From: Symsagittifera roscoffensis
Lineage: Eukaryota > Xenacoelomorpha > Acoela > Convolutidae
DNA: 64,000 bases
Direction of reading: 5' to 3'
Assembly: GCF_963678635.1 (NCBI RefSeq)
Contig: NC_087066.1
Location: 43,387,624-43,451,623, forward strand
Below are positions 35,061 to 48,200 of this stretch, in pieces (the first letter of the stretch is position 1; each line of letters opens with the position of its first letter). The translations under genes and the position numbers were made by a program. The notes under the pieces are model-generated. The model was not told the DNA's origin, searched no databases, and saw only the letters and a list, made by a program, of their open reading frames with translations.

Positions 35061-36271
35061 TTATAAGGAACTGCTCTAGATGAGATCAAAACGCAAACGC
35101 AAAAGAATATCCTTTCAGCTTGATGACAATAGCTACCATGTCACTTATGAAGTCTCTTTTTTGAAAGATCCGAGTACAATCTAAACAATTTCTTCTTATG
35201 AAATTGTGAACTTGGTTTTCTTCTTCAATGCACATGAGAATTATGGTCAATTTACCACATCAATATACCTTTTAGGAAAATTCAGGAGTGGTTTCGATTG
35301 ATGATCGTTTTTTGTTGATTTATGACGATCTGTTAACGTCCCTCAACTACTAACTTAGAGCTTTTTTTTTCAGTTTTTGGTACATACCTAAAAAATAAAT
35401 TAGAAAAGCTTTGAGCTAAATTAGAAAAGCACAAACATCTTTTTATGTGCGAACAAGATACCAATCAATATAGAAAAAAATGATGGTTTCGATATATGAA
35501 CTTTACTGAAAACTACAAAAACTTATTCTGCGAGCATGCAGGTTTTGGAAAGCATACCCAGAACGTTTTTTTTTAATTTGACAGACAACGCGTTTCAATC
35601 TAAAAACTAGTATACGATGACCCTTAATGACATTGGTGAAAGGTAATATATCAATGACGACGAAGATCAATTTCATTTGCAACAAAGAGTTCAATTTTTG
35701 GCGAACTATAAATTTTGTGATCTCAAAGATGAACCAAAAGGTTCAAAGATGTCAAAAATAGAATTGTGGCATATACTTTTTTTTCAATATTTCCACTACA
35801 TAAACCTGAATTAACTAAGAAGGCTCAATTAGACTTAAAAAGATTTCTTTGCCAGATTCTTGGCACCGAGCCGACGCCTTGGAATTTTTTGGTAAAAACT
35901 CAGAGCAATTTGGCAGTTTTATTCTTGATTTTACAAAAAAAACTTCCCCAGCTAAAATGTCTGCCTAAATTTGAGCTCAACTTTTCAGAAATTAGAAAAA
36001 AAAATTCGCCAAAAGCAATGAAATGTGTACAAGCGATTCTGCAAATGTATTTTTTTTCAATGGCAGAAAACTCCAATTACAGTTATCGCTTCAAAAAACT
36101 ATTTAACAGAGAAAAACAGTTTTTTTTTAAAAAAATTTAAGCTAACTGCAAAGTAAGTAGTTTGATAAGGGAGAGGTTTTATGAAGTGATCATTAAATCT
36201 TCTAAAATTTTTAAATTTAACATTTTTTTCGATTTGGTGGAAGTAATAAAGAGTTGTTGTGAAATGTTGAT

Positions 36272-36619
36272 TAGGCCTCGGAGCGGTTAACCTTTTAATT
36301 TATTTTAACCGGTCAATTTTTCATTAACCGGCTAACCGATGGAAATGCACACCAAAGGGGGACCATTTACTAGAATTCCTATCATACTACTAAGTTATAT
36401 TTTGCCTTTTTCAGATAAAAATGTCGAGTTGGTGTGGAAATATTTCAATGAGGTCAACGACAAATCGGCTGAGTGTCAGAAATGTCGAAGTACTAATCAA
36501 TTTTACTACTGTTCTGTATAAAACTCAATCTTTTTTGCCAAAAATGTTTTCTTCGGAATTAACCGGTTAATTTGAGATCGGTTAACCGGTTAAGAAAAAA
36601 TTAACCGCTCCGAGGCCTA
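36272..36619. mobile_element. hAT-type non-autonomous element (348 bp)
   Basis: Terminal inverted repeats start TAGGCCTCGGAGCGGTTAA and end with its complement. They are flanked by 8-bp direct repeats, ATGTTGAT (36264-36271) and ATCTTGAT (36620-36627), which match at 7 of 8 bases, as expected for hAT insertion. Subterminal AACCGGTTAA-like motifs are repeated many times inside both ends. The interior keeps a plus-strand fragment reading VELVWKYFNEVNDKSAECQKC, with the W...F and C-x2-C spacing of a BED zinc finger. No transposase catalytic domain remains. Confidence 0.85.
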
Positions 36620-36649
36620 ATCTTGATTTTAAACTATTAATTAAAAAAC

Positions 36650-36890
36650 CAACGTAGTAAACGTAAAAAAAAAACACTGACTTTGTTGAAAAAATCTCAA
36701 CTTTCAAATTTCAAAGACAAAAATAGATACCCTTAAGCTCTTAGAACTTCAAGAACGATTTATGATTGGTGCGTTTTTGATAACTTCAATCCAACTTAAG
36801 AAAATTGGATCAACAAGTAAAGTTTTTATTCTGCTGGAAATCTAAAAACTAAATTCCACTTTCGAAACCAGAAATCGTTCACGTTTTTTT
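36650..36890 (+). repeat. Dispersed repeat, copy 1 (pair with 47090-47310)
   Basis: Shares with 47090-47310 the order of blocks ACTGACTTT, AAATAGATACCCTTAAGCTC / AAATAGCATTTAAGCTG, TTATGATTGG / TTATGATTGA, TTTTTTGATAA / TTTTTGATAAC, ATTGGATCAACAAGTAA / ACTGGATCAATGGGTAA, AAATTCCA and ATCGTTCACGTTTT / GTCAATCACGTTTT. Confidence 0.55.
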
Positions 36891-38597
36891 TTGCGCAATT
36901 TCCACGTTCGTATTTGGAGCGTGCTATTTACGCCACTTTCAGCAGATGAATTTCAATTGAAATCAAAAAGTGCTTATATACCTAAGTGCATTCATAATTG
37001 TATCATTATGTATGGATGCACATCTAGAAAAAAATAGCAAGACCTATAAGAGTCTTCACTACGTTCATGACTCTTAAAAATTAATTCAGGATACTAGCAT
37101 TCAGGATAAAAAGCTATACTTGAACCTTTCATTTTAGGTGACTAATAAATAGCAATAAAATGGGATGAAAAAAAATACGAAAATTTTGAACACTTAAATC
37201 ACCAGGTTCAAAATTGACTTAAAATTTCACGAGCAAAATAACTTTTTGTTTCTGCTAGTATGATATCATCAGAATTTTGTCCGACTCTTTTCTTCAGTGC
37301 CTGATTTTGCACTGAAAACACTCGGAACAATAATAAACTACCATAATTTGAAAACAGTTGCTTTGAAAACTTCAAATTGACTATACGTCGATACACGAAC
37401 CCCGTTGTACCGATCGTGAATTAGTGATTTTATCCACTCACACTCTAACAAAAAAGTAGCCGAGAAAAAACCATTAATCTAGTGATCTTACTTCATTTTA
37501 GAGACATCGCTAAAAATGGAACATAAAAAATTAAATTGAAGATCCAAATTTAGTAGCATTCAAAATTCATAACAGTTTGTCACAATTTAAGGTATTTAAA
37601 TACAGTATATATTATGAATACATCTATATGATATCATTTCAACTGCGGTGCAATTACATTTTTACTCAATTAATTACAGAATGATAAAATTACTACACCC
37701 AATCAATAGACCAGAAAAGTTCAATGAAATCTGTAAAATTTTCCACAAAATTTCGCTCAGCAAAAAAATTGGTCAGCTGCAAGGTTTGATTGCATGGTCT
37801 ACGACAAAGTGAAACAACACAACCGTATAGCATAATGTACAACACTAAACCACTAGTATATGTAAGCATGGCATAAGACATGGTAATATAGACTGCTGTG
37901 GAAAAATACAGGCGAGAAGGGAGCTGCAGTGGCTGTTATACGGATACATCTTAAATGCTGTTAAGAACAGGAGGTCTAAATTCTCACTAAATGCGCATTA
38001 TATATTCCAGGAAAGCTGCCCAGAAAAGCATGAACTTTTAGATTTAACGACCCGGTACCATCTTTAAATGTTTCTTAAAATAAGCGATACTCCATTCTGT
38101 AAATAAATATATATTATTCCAAAAGCTAAGCCTGAGAGAAAATTGAGCGTAGCAAAAGATTTCTACCCTTTTGATGGAGGTATGGCTGTAAGAGCTCGAC
38201 CGTATCTATTTGAACCTTTTTAGAAACAATTTTCCAACTTTCTGGAATATCGCTACGCGCTATCTACAACCACAGGAAATAAAGCAATATAAACATATAT
38301 AGGATCGAGAAAATAAGAGAAGGATAGCAACAAGATGAAATTGGTATTTTGCAATTGAGAATCTCAAGAACAAGTTTCGGAAGAATGCGTCAAATCAATT
38401 CATACGTCGCAAAATCTAGAAGATTCTGGTTGCTTCTCATAAGTGAGTTTTCAAAAACACATTTGCAATGACTACAATTTTTTATGAGCTCATATCATAC
38501 TTTGCGGTCATTAGCTCTAAACAGTGTTTCAATAACTAATGAGAAGCAAGAAAAAGAAAGCTAGCAGCACATTGGAAACTCATTATTCAGTCCAGTT
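36891..38597. other. Gene-free stretch downstream of the ARF-GEF gene
   Basis: This should hold the 3' UTR of the minus-strand BIG gene. No second coding region is visible. A GCTAAGCCTGAG...GAGCGTAGCA block at about 38125-38155 resembles the end blocks of the 32-34 kb tandem units. Confidence 0.4.
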
Positions 38598-41500
38598 CTA
38601 CGAGCCCTCTTCATGATTGAAAAGCGAGTTATCTGAATGGTTAAGTTCACTACTGTTTCCCGAGTTACTTTGACCAACGGTCGTTGCTCCTCCAGCCGGA
38701 TTGATGTGGCTTATACTAGACGCTGGCAACCTCAGAAACACTTTTCTCAAAATGGCTCTCAGCTCCGGTTTCAGGTCCATTGCAATCATTTCACACAAGT
38801 GCTGATAGAAGCGGAAAAAGTGCTGTGCAAACTTCACTTCGTCCATTTGCAGAATTTTAGTCAGTAGCAGAATCAACAGACTCGTCCACGAATCACGATG
38901 GCCATTGGACAATGTTATGTAATACTCGAAAGCCTCCTTGCATAACATGTTCAGTCGGTTTTCCAAATCGTTCCACGCTGATTCATGTTTGTCATTATTC
39001 AGAATGCTGAATAAAAGTCTAAATGCACAAGCTAAACTAGAAGTTTCTTGCTGTATTAAATTGGGTTTATTTTTGCCCTTGAAGCCCGCTTTCCATAATA
39101 ATGTCCGTTGCTCATTATCTGAGTTGAAGGTTCTAGCAAACTTATGCGACTCTATCAGACTGTCCAGAAGCGAAATGAGATGTCTGGAGCTCAGTGTATG
39201 AATCATTCCGTCCGAATGTTCGTCCACCCGATTTGGAGCCAAAATTTCGACATCCTTGGCAGCCTGTAGGTAGCATTCGTCTTCCCTTCGACTAGTCAAA
39301 GGCAAAAACAACACCCCGTCTATTGCATGTATTAGCTCTAGCTGCACAACGCAGCATATTAATGATGACGCAAAGCTCGTTGTACTAGTTCCTGCGTTCG
39401 CTCCTCGGCTGGGTGGAACCCATGTAAGCAAATCGTGCGCTAGCGTATCTCTAAACAGTTGTTGGACAGCCACGCAAACAATATCCCATTGCTGTTCCGT
39501 CATTTCAATGCCATTTGAGATGAGAAAATTTTCTAAGCAGTTGATTCCAGCGCGCGCCAGCTGCTCATTTTGCTGTTTACAGCACCAGATGATTTGTGAG
39601 AGAAGGTCTTCGAAGACTATTTCAGAGAGCACCGACCTGTATTGCGAGTAAATGTCAGTCAAGGAGTAGAGGGCCAAGTTGCATGTGGTTGTTAGCCACT
39701 CAATTTTGTCTATTTTCTTTTCCTCCATTTTATTTACATCGAACAGACGGAAAATCACTTGCAATAGATCTTTCCACCAGTTTTGTTTGAAGTTTCCAGC
39801 AAACGTCTTAAGCAGCTCGAACATTACGGTCAAGGCTCTGGTTCTGACGTCCAATTTGCACCTGGTTATCACACAGTTAAGTTCAAATAGAATCGGGAAC
39901 CAGCCGCGAACCCACACGCGGTCAGACTCCGGAACCGTCACAAATTCCTCATTCCAATTCTCCGAGAATCCCTGAGGGTTGGCATTAACAATTTGGGCAC
40001 ATTCTCTAATCAGACGTATCGACTCCATACTGGTGTCGGGAAACGCAGCACTGCACGTGAACTCGGACAGACATTTCACTGCATCTTGGAATGCGTCGAT
40101 CACAGCTGAGCCGAAACACGTTTGGAACACTGATGTAATGATCTTAGCTGTAGTTTGGAATGCCAGTTCAACTATAGTTTCATCCGGATCAGAAGCTGCC
40201 AAGTGGAACACAGCAAAGATGTTTTTCCAACCCGATTTGATGTTAGCAGCCTGGGATTGTACCATTTGAGCAATGCATCTAACAACCATATCTCGGATAG
40301 TCGGGGATCTATTTTTCTTCATAATATACTCAAAAGGTCTCAAAAATTCTTTTTGGAATCTGTAACCGGACAGTTCGCCCTTCTCTATGAACTTCATCGA
40401 GAGTTGTCTTAGAGAATCGACTGCGAAAAATGCTACATGTTCGTTGGGGAAACAACCGACTCGGTTGAAGTGTTCGCCGAGTACCTGCCATATTCGGGAC
40501 CACTGCAATCGGATTCTGCCCATGTTATAGTAGGATATTTCCACCAACTTGGTCAGTGCGAACATCCTAGGACTCTTCGGCTGCTGCAATTCCTCCATGG
40601 ACACGTGACACAACCACGTGACGAAGTCAACTATGGCATCTCCGTCGAGACGAATAGAGCCTAAAAATGGATTGTTTGCATTTACATGCCGAGAGGTTAA
40701 ATTGTTGAACTTTAGAGGATACAAACAACTGCGCATGAAGTTTTGAAAAATGTCACCTTTCTCCTTAAATTTCCAATGACTCAAATCAAATGATTGAGAA
40801 CTTTACGGTCTTTCGAATGAAAACAATTTCAATGTGTTACTAACATTTCTCGAACAATTGACCGATGAAAGAGATCATAACGACATTCCGGTCGGTCGGA
40901 TCAATACAGATTTCAATGCCTTCAAGAATACGAACCTGTGAAAACTCTGTCTACTGCCACTACCACACTCTGTGAACTGGTCTCCTGCACTGACTCTTGT
41001 ATGTGCATCAGTTTCTTCTGGTCCATGCTGCCCAGAATCTCCAGCGCACCTGGACCCGTGATGCTGTCTGCTCTCGAAGACGGACTCAATCTACTCGAGG
41101 GCCTTTTCTCTTGCAAGTAGTGCGGTTTAACTCCAGTTCCAATCATCTGAGCCAGCTCTAGTTGGGAAATACATCTCAACACTTCACCCCACGAGGTGCC
41201 AAGGTAGTTTCCATCCGTATGTGCCACGTGTATCAACGTCTTAATTGTCTCGATATTTTTACTCTTCATCTCGTGGAGACCTGAAGTCGCGGTCAGTAAA
41301 GTGAATCTACTTAGCGCCTGCACGTATGCGTCTTTCTCAATGTCCATTCTGAAGATACACGAGATCCGAATTGCATGTCGGATTCCTTCCAGACACAGAT
41401 TTGAAATCTGCACATCGTCGCAGTCTTGCAAGCCGACACTGAAAGCGGCCAAAAGAGGAGTCCATGCTATTTTGAACATTGGCTTCACGTGTTGATAATG

Positions 41501-44500
41501 AGTGGCACTAGTGTAAGTGGTGTTAACTGTACTTGCTGCTTCCAGAAGAGCCATCGCTGTTCTGGCCATGTATTGGATCTCTTTTTCGTACTCGCTGCGA
41601 CGCACTTTGTCGTTGCTTACGTCAACTGCTGGCTTCACAGATTTCTGTTCACGCGTGTGTCTCATTTTGATCTTGTTCCTCGCAATCTGATCGTATATCG
41701 AGGACAGGTACTCTTCGGGGAGATCTTTGCTGTCATTGATTCCTAAACGCGAATTTTCAATTAAGCCGAAAAATATTGGTTGCAACAACTATAATTCAGG
41801 CCAAGTTTGCACTTGCAAACAAACAAAAGGAACTTAAGCAATGCAAAAACTGCAAAATAAATATGGGAAAACAATCTAATGGAAAAATTTTGCTGACTAC
41901 GGGATTTGACCTCCACAATTTCGGATGGAAACGAAAAAAAAACGAATAGTAGGTGGCTGAACAAAGGAATAACTAATCTAATTTAATTCGAACTAAAAAT
42001 TTGTATTAAAACCAATAGTGAAAACTGACCTCTGTTCATTTTGATGTAGTCCGCTTTCGTCATGTGCTTTTTAATCTGATCACTGTGAAGATCCGTGGTG
42101 AGCATGATAATCGAGAAGGCCAACACATATGCAGTATCCGCAGTAGCAAACACTCCTAGGTTCGTATTAGTCTCACAGTACCTGCTCGCAAATTTTTCCA
42201 TCAACCTATCAATCTTCTGGGCTTCTCCCGGAAGTCGAAATCCTTCAAGGAACTGTCTCAAAGCAGTCAAGAAATCTGTTTCTTGGAAATCGAACTGGTC
42301 AATATATGCGTACATAACTGCCTTATTAAAATCATCACCTTCGCCCATGAAGTCTCCCATCATAGTCGGATCCAGCTTCTCTTCATGAAGATGCAAGAAC
42401 TCTGCAACCTTTTCTGGACTTAAACTTAAAATTCCCTGATTTTGCAGAAATTGTAAGCCCTTCTTCGGTTTCTTGTTGAAGAGATCCAACCCTTGTTCTA
42501 AGACTTCTTTTTGCTGTTTTATGTTCTCGAAAATTGCTGGATTGTCGGCACTGGTGGAGCTTGCTCCGATTGAGTTTAGTGAGTTCATACTTCCGCCGAG
42601 TTTCGAAGGACTTTCTGTACCGTCCGTTGCTACAACGACCGAGTTCGAGCCAATTGAGGGAACATCCAAATTGCTTTCTGTATCTCCGATGGATCCCCCT
42701 TGGGGTCTGATGCTCAAATTGGTCATACTCGATTTGTGGGACGCTTTGTCTCCTTTACTGCCCATGTTACTTTGATCATTCGGATTGTAGTAGAGATCGT
42801 GCGACCACTGCACCATGCAGCGGAGTATATCAACTAGACAGTGTAGTCCCTCGATTCTGATACTCTTAGTCTGGACAGGAGTGGCACCTAGCTGTATGGA
42901 ATGTAAGCCTTGTGCTATTTTAGACAGATCGTTTACTAGTCGTTCAAACACGTTGGCAGATGAGAGATCACAATCGTAGTTTAAGTAGATGTCTACTACA
43001 TTTTGTGGCTCAGAGCAGATCACTTTCAGAGCTCGAATTACGAGCCACTTATGGTCAAATGAACTCATTGAGGACTCCAAAATAGTTAGAAAGATCTCCC
43101 TGATGAACACTTCAATTTGAACTTTAAGATGCTGTTTAAAATTAGCATAGAGAGCAAGAAAGATGCTCAAGGAGAGCTCAAAGATCTCTGCGACGGGGGA
43201 AACTCCGTTTTTGGATAGAGCCACACATAAATACTGCTTTATAACTTCAACAAACAAACGTGCACTTTTGAAAACAGGTCCTGCATTTTGGAGCACTACA
43301 TGAAGTAGCTTCAACGATTGGACTTTTGACCTGTACTCGTGGGATCTGGGATCCGGAGGACCCTCGGCCAGAGGCTTCATTGACAATTTACATAGCGCTC
43401 TGAATACTATCAGAGCGTCTTTTTGTGATATGTGGAGAAAATTGGGAGGCGAAAGGGCACCTGCTGCCACCGATGACTCATCATCTTCGGTGTTGTTTGG
43501 CAAGGATCCGCTGCTTCCATTCAGAGGACCATTTTCCACGTTTTCTCTGTCTGCCATTTCTGCTACATTTGTAACTATTTCTTCTAAAATTGACTGAACG
43601 GTTTCTTCGTTACTCTTATCTTCTGTTGACTTAGCGTCATGGCCATTCTTCATTTTCTCGTTCGCTCTATAATTATCACTAGCATCCTCAATTTGGCGGC
43701 TTCCCGACAGCTGGCGTTCTGATTTTGACTCCCCATGTTCAGTGTCACACTCGGAAACAATGGTTGCATTCGACATCCGGTCATTTGAATTGGGCTCACC
43801 GCTTGTATCATTCTCGTCGTTTTGTTGACGCTCAGAATGATGCGAGTCGTATTTCGTATTGGCATGTTGTTCTGAGGTACTCGAGGACAATTCGGATTGC
43901 TTGGATGAAATCGATGTTGCGTCATCGTTCGTCTGACCTTTTGGAGACTGGGACTCGTCCTGGTTTTTCAATTGATGTGATTGTGGATTTGGGTTCGACT
44001 CGCTCACCGCCACTGCATTTTTCTCTGGAGCACATTCCGATTCCATTTTGGAGAACAACACACTCAACATCTGGGTGAGGGCAGCCTGAGCTGTGCGTTG
44101 GTTCACCAGACTCTTACTGGCTAAGTAGATATTGTACACAGTTCGTACTGTCTGCAATAGTGCACCTTCATGCACTTCCAACGCCGGTGACGTCATACAT
44201 GTTAACAGTGCTTTAATAATCTGCAGCTGAACATTTTCTTCAGTCTGTTGGCCAATAAAACACTCGCATATTGTGTCCACAATAGTGTTTGCTAAGGGCT
44301 GTTCCGGATTGTTGGGGTCGGCGATGTCGCCTCTAAGGTGTCCATAGGCAACCAACTTCTGTACGCTATCCAGCGATGTACTAACTATTCGAGTTGATTT
44401 GACTTTGCATGCTAGCTTGAACGGTTCGAAATAGTAGTCGGCGTTTACAAACTCCGTTTCGGACCCAGTTCCAGGTAGAGCCGAGGAGACAACTTCGCTT

Positions 44501-44727
44501 CCAGTTGAGTGATTGGATTTGGGAGAAGCTAGACTGGCGCTGTCTTCATGTTGATTTGCGTTTGTAGATGCTTCCAGGGTCTTGATAGACTGGATCTCGA
44601 CTTTGAGTTGGTCCAGGTACTGCTCGCAACTCTGGCGCAATTCCGGACACTTTTTGATGTCCTTGTCGGAGAGGATCTTCTGGAACGCTTTCTGCAAAAA
44701 CATTCTTCCCTCATAGAACTTTTCCAT
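38598..44727 (-). CDS. ARFGEF: BIG-type brefeldin-A-inhibited ARF guanine nucleotide exchange factor
   Basis: Three exons: 44727-42030, 41742-40936 and 40660-38598 (stop TAG), joined by two GT-AG introns of 287 and 275 bp. They give about 1855 residues, the usual BIG1/BIG2 size. Domains in order: DCB (about 1-230, with FELACK-like and [18 protein letters not shown]); a long Ser/Asn/Glu-rich linker (about 235-430); HUS with the [13 protein letters not shown] box (about 575-590); Sec7 (about 733-925) with the glutamic finger in [10 protein letters not shown] (Glu835); then HDS repeats ([41 protein letters not shown]). The start aligns with the family N terminus ([16 protein letters not shown]). 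It catalyses GDP/GTP exchange on class I ARFs at the trans-Golgi and endosomes. Phe871 replaces the Tyr usual in brefeldin-sensitive GEFs (AFSIIML for AYSIIML), while Ser872, Asp879 and Met889 keep the sensitive pattern. It is divergent from GALNT. Confidence 0.95.
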
Positions 44728-45280
44728 TCACACAGCACAATTGGTCGAAAAGAGGTCAAACTGGGCAACTGGGGGCTTTGGCTTTTTATTCTGGATCATA
44801 TGCACATCAGATGCCATGAAGTCTGAAAACTTTATTTAAGGTTAACAAAAGTAATTCGATTCCAATTAATTGCACAGATTCACTAGGCATTTAGATTAAG
44901 GAAATGAGAGATACTCATATAGTTGATTGAAAAATTGGTCTTTTCATTTCGCAGTACTTTCTTTACAGGTTAATCATTCGTCACTACTTTTGAAAAGTTT
45001 ATATTATCCATCAGAAATTGACGCCTGAAATGCTTGCTAACATATTTGTGATTTATTACTTCATAGTGATACCAATTTTGGATAAAACCTTTTAAATATT
45101 CCTGTTCCTTTGACTCAGCCATTTCGCACATCTTGTATGGAAATGCTAAAACACACTATCCCTCGTTTTAAGCGCACCACATTCAACACAATGCTAACTG
45201 AAACATGTTAACACATTGCTACGGACATTTTTTGGATTAATTTAATAACATATTCCACCACATCGAACAAGATTCAGGAA
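44728..45280. promoter_or_regulatory. Shared divergent promoter interval, ARFGEF/GALNT
   Basis: Only 553 bp separate the two opposing ATG codons (44727 on minus, 45281 on plus), so both 5' UTRs and promoters must lie here unless 5' exons exist elsewhere. I see no convincing TATA box or known element. Both products work at the Golgi, so shared control would be plausible, but that is inference. Confidence 0.5.
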
Positions 45281-48200
45281 ATGATTTTCCTCAAATTAGC
45301 TTTCCGGAAACTGAAGAAAATCGGCATCCGTTACTTGCTAATTCTTATTCTCTCGTGGTTTAGTCTGATGTTCTTGCTGCAAAAAACTATTCAGGTCAGT
45401 ATCGCAGTTGCCAAGCCACTAAATTTGACCCATGATTTTCACTTTCAGGATATAGTCCTTGATGTATTGTCGCATCTTCGGCTTCATTTCGACGAAGAAC
45501 TCTTATGCATATTCTTTAAATTATATTATACGAACAGTTAATTAAACTGCTTTAAAAGCATAAATCAATCTGCCTGCGGTCCATTTATTTCAATTAGAAA
45601 TGAATGGATCAAACTTGGAATTAATTTTTGGATTTGAAAAACTTTTTTGGATTTGAAAAACTTTTGGAAATCAAGTTTGAAACACTTCATTTTATTGAGA
45701 AAGAAACTTTAATGAAAAAAAAACAAATTTGAAAAAAAAAATCATTTCAAAAAGAATTTTTGCATTGAGCACAGCGGCGGGCTATTATCTATTGAATAAA
45801 ACCTCGACCTATTTAACTTATTGATAAAAAAATGAAACATCTAGCTGCAGAAAACAAATAATCATTCTGCGCCATGAAAACTCACCAACAGGCCATAAAA
45901 ACTCACGATGAAACATATCATAAAAAATTTGAAAAAGTTACTTGAAAGAGTAAATTTTTTTCTATATTAATTTAGGGCTACGACACGGACAAGATGTCCA
46001 TCCTACTGCAGGACGCTGACCGGACCAAAATGGAGCTACGAGTTGAGAGGGACGAGGTCCCTGATGACCTGAAGATGAACCAAAATGGGGCAGGGGGCAA
46101 GGGAGTTCAACTTACAAAAGAGGAGAAGGAAAACTCCAAGGTACTTACTCATTTCACAATTTTTCTGGAACATTTCTGACATTTCGGACGTGCGAAATAA
46201 TTCTTATAGTTGCTCTAAACTCATTTGAAAGAAGCAATACACAATGTAAGAAGCCATAATTGCATCAAAAATGAGGACTGCTGTTTTATTGCACTAAATA
46301 GCTAGTTAATGAGTTTCCTTCAATACGCCAACTGCTAAAGTTCAATTAAACGCGTAAATGTGACCGATGTAGGTAAGTTGAACAACAAAAAACAAGGCAT
46401 CCCAGCATCATTCCCTACGCGTTCGTGATATTCCGTTTAGAAAACATACTATCTGAACCAGTTCAATCTGGTGGCCTCTGACAAACTGGGTCACTTTCGG
46501 GAACTGGGGGACTTCAGGAGTAAAGAGTGCATAGAGAGACACCCCTCCTACCCTCCCAATCTGCCCACTCTCTCCATCATCGTCATATTCCACAACGAGG
46601 CACTCTCAACCCTCATGCGCACTGTCACCAGGTACGCGCTCACATATTATTACATATTATTACGGTATCACATATTATTATTTCTCCGACCTTTTAAGCT
46701 CACGAGCTTTTAGACGGTTCGAAATTTCTCTGACCTTTTAATTTTAAGAAGACGGTTCCAAACCATCATCGGGTACAACAAGAAAAAAAATTTCTATAGA
46801 AGACACAAATACTCAAATAGAGATAACCAAGAACTCATTTTGTTCACACATCTTCAGTTAGGTCAAATTCACATAAAACGCCTTTTCTTTGATACTTGGA
46901 ATGAAATACTTTCTCGATAAAATAGATAAGCTCAGTAATTTAAGAGCCAAGCTAAAGCTTGAAGTACCTGTTTAACGTATAAGCTGTACTGATGCGGGAT
47001 GAAATGCGCAATTTTCAAAATTTAGACTTTACAGAAAAATTTGTGGTTTTTCTTTAAAAAACATAGCCAGCAGACAATCAGAAAAAGTCAATGAGCGCAA
47101 GTAAACAGAAAAAAAACTGACTTTCGAGTTTCGAAGAAAAAATAAATAGCATTTAAGCTGTTTGAATTTCTAGAAAAAATTATGATTGACACTTTTTTGA
47201 TAAAACAAAACCAAATTGAGAAAACTGGATCAATGGGTAACTTTTTAACTTGCAAGAAAATCTGAAAATTAAATTCCATCTCCGATACTAGACGTCAATC
47301 ACGTTTTCGTGACCATACGGCTTTTGCTGTTCGATAGTGGAGTCAAATCGCGAAAAAGTAAATTTGAGCCTGGACAAATTTTAAGATATTTCCTGTAAAA
47401 AAACGAAACATTTAAAGACTCCATACAACGTTCATCGAGTCTTAGTTGGAAATTAGCTGCTTAAGTAAGAGAGATTTCTACTCCCCGTTCTTTCAATTGA
47501 AGTCAAGGTCCGATTTGGCAGGGTAGTTTTCCAGAAAAAAAATAAAACATAGTTCGAAAATTTGACTTTTTCTAAGATTATACTGACTCTTCTTAAAAAG
47601 ATGTAACCGCTAATACAGAGCCACTTTTTGCACCAGGTTCTTCCATTTGAATCATTCACCTCAGAATTCACCGGGCAGGTTTGATTTAAAAAAAACTTCC
47701 GAAAAAAAAGATCACTTTGACTTTTCAAATTTCCTAACAGTTTTTCGAAAAATATTGGGGCGTAGTTGCTTTTGCAGGGAAGATTCACAGACTGCACCCG
47801 TTCTTTCTATTTATTAAGCAGACACAGACCACTTATGCAAAGAGATTACCATCACCAGTTTTTTTTTTCGATTGAACTTCAAATATCAGATTTGGCAGTT
47901 TTTTTCGAGAAAATCGTACTTTCAGAAATTGGACTTTTTCAAGAATATAACAGTTACCAACAAAAATTATGAAGTCGCCGCTTCTGCAGGAGATTTTTCG
48001 CATTCTGCTTATTTGATTGAAAATTAAATATCGGATTTGGCAGGGTAGTTTCTGAAGAACCAAAAAGTTTCCAAAAAATTGTCACCAGAATAAAAAAAAA
48101 CAAATTTGATTTTTCCGTGTCTAGAAAACGTTTTCAACAGAAGTGTGTAGCGAAGTTGCCCACAATTTGTATTTCAATTGAACCGTTAATCTCAGAATTG

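Noticed and set aside
35766-36140. 124-codon plus-strand frame
   Set aside because: It has no ATG at its head, a composition dominated by AT-rich codons (Lys, Phe, Leu, Asn) and no motif. It is consistent with chance in AT-rich DNA.
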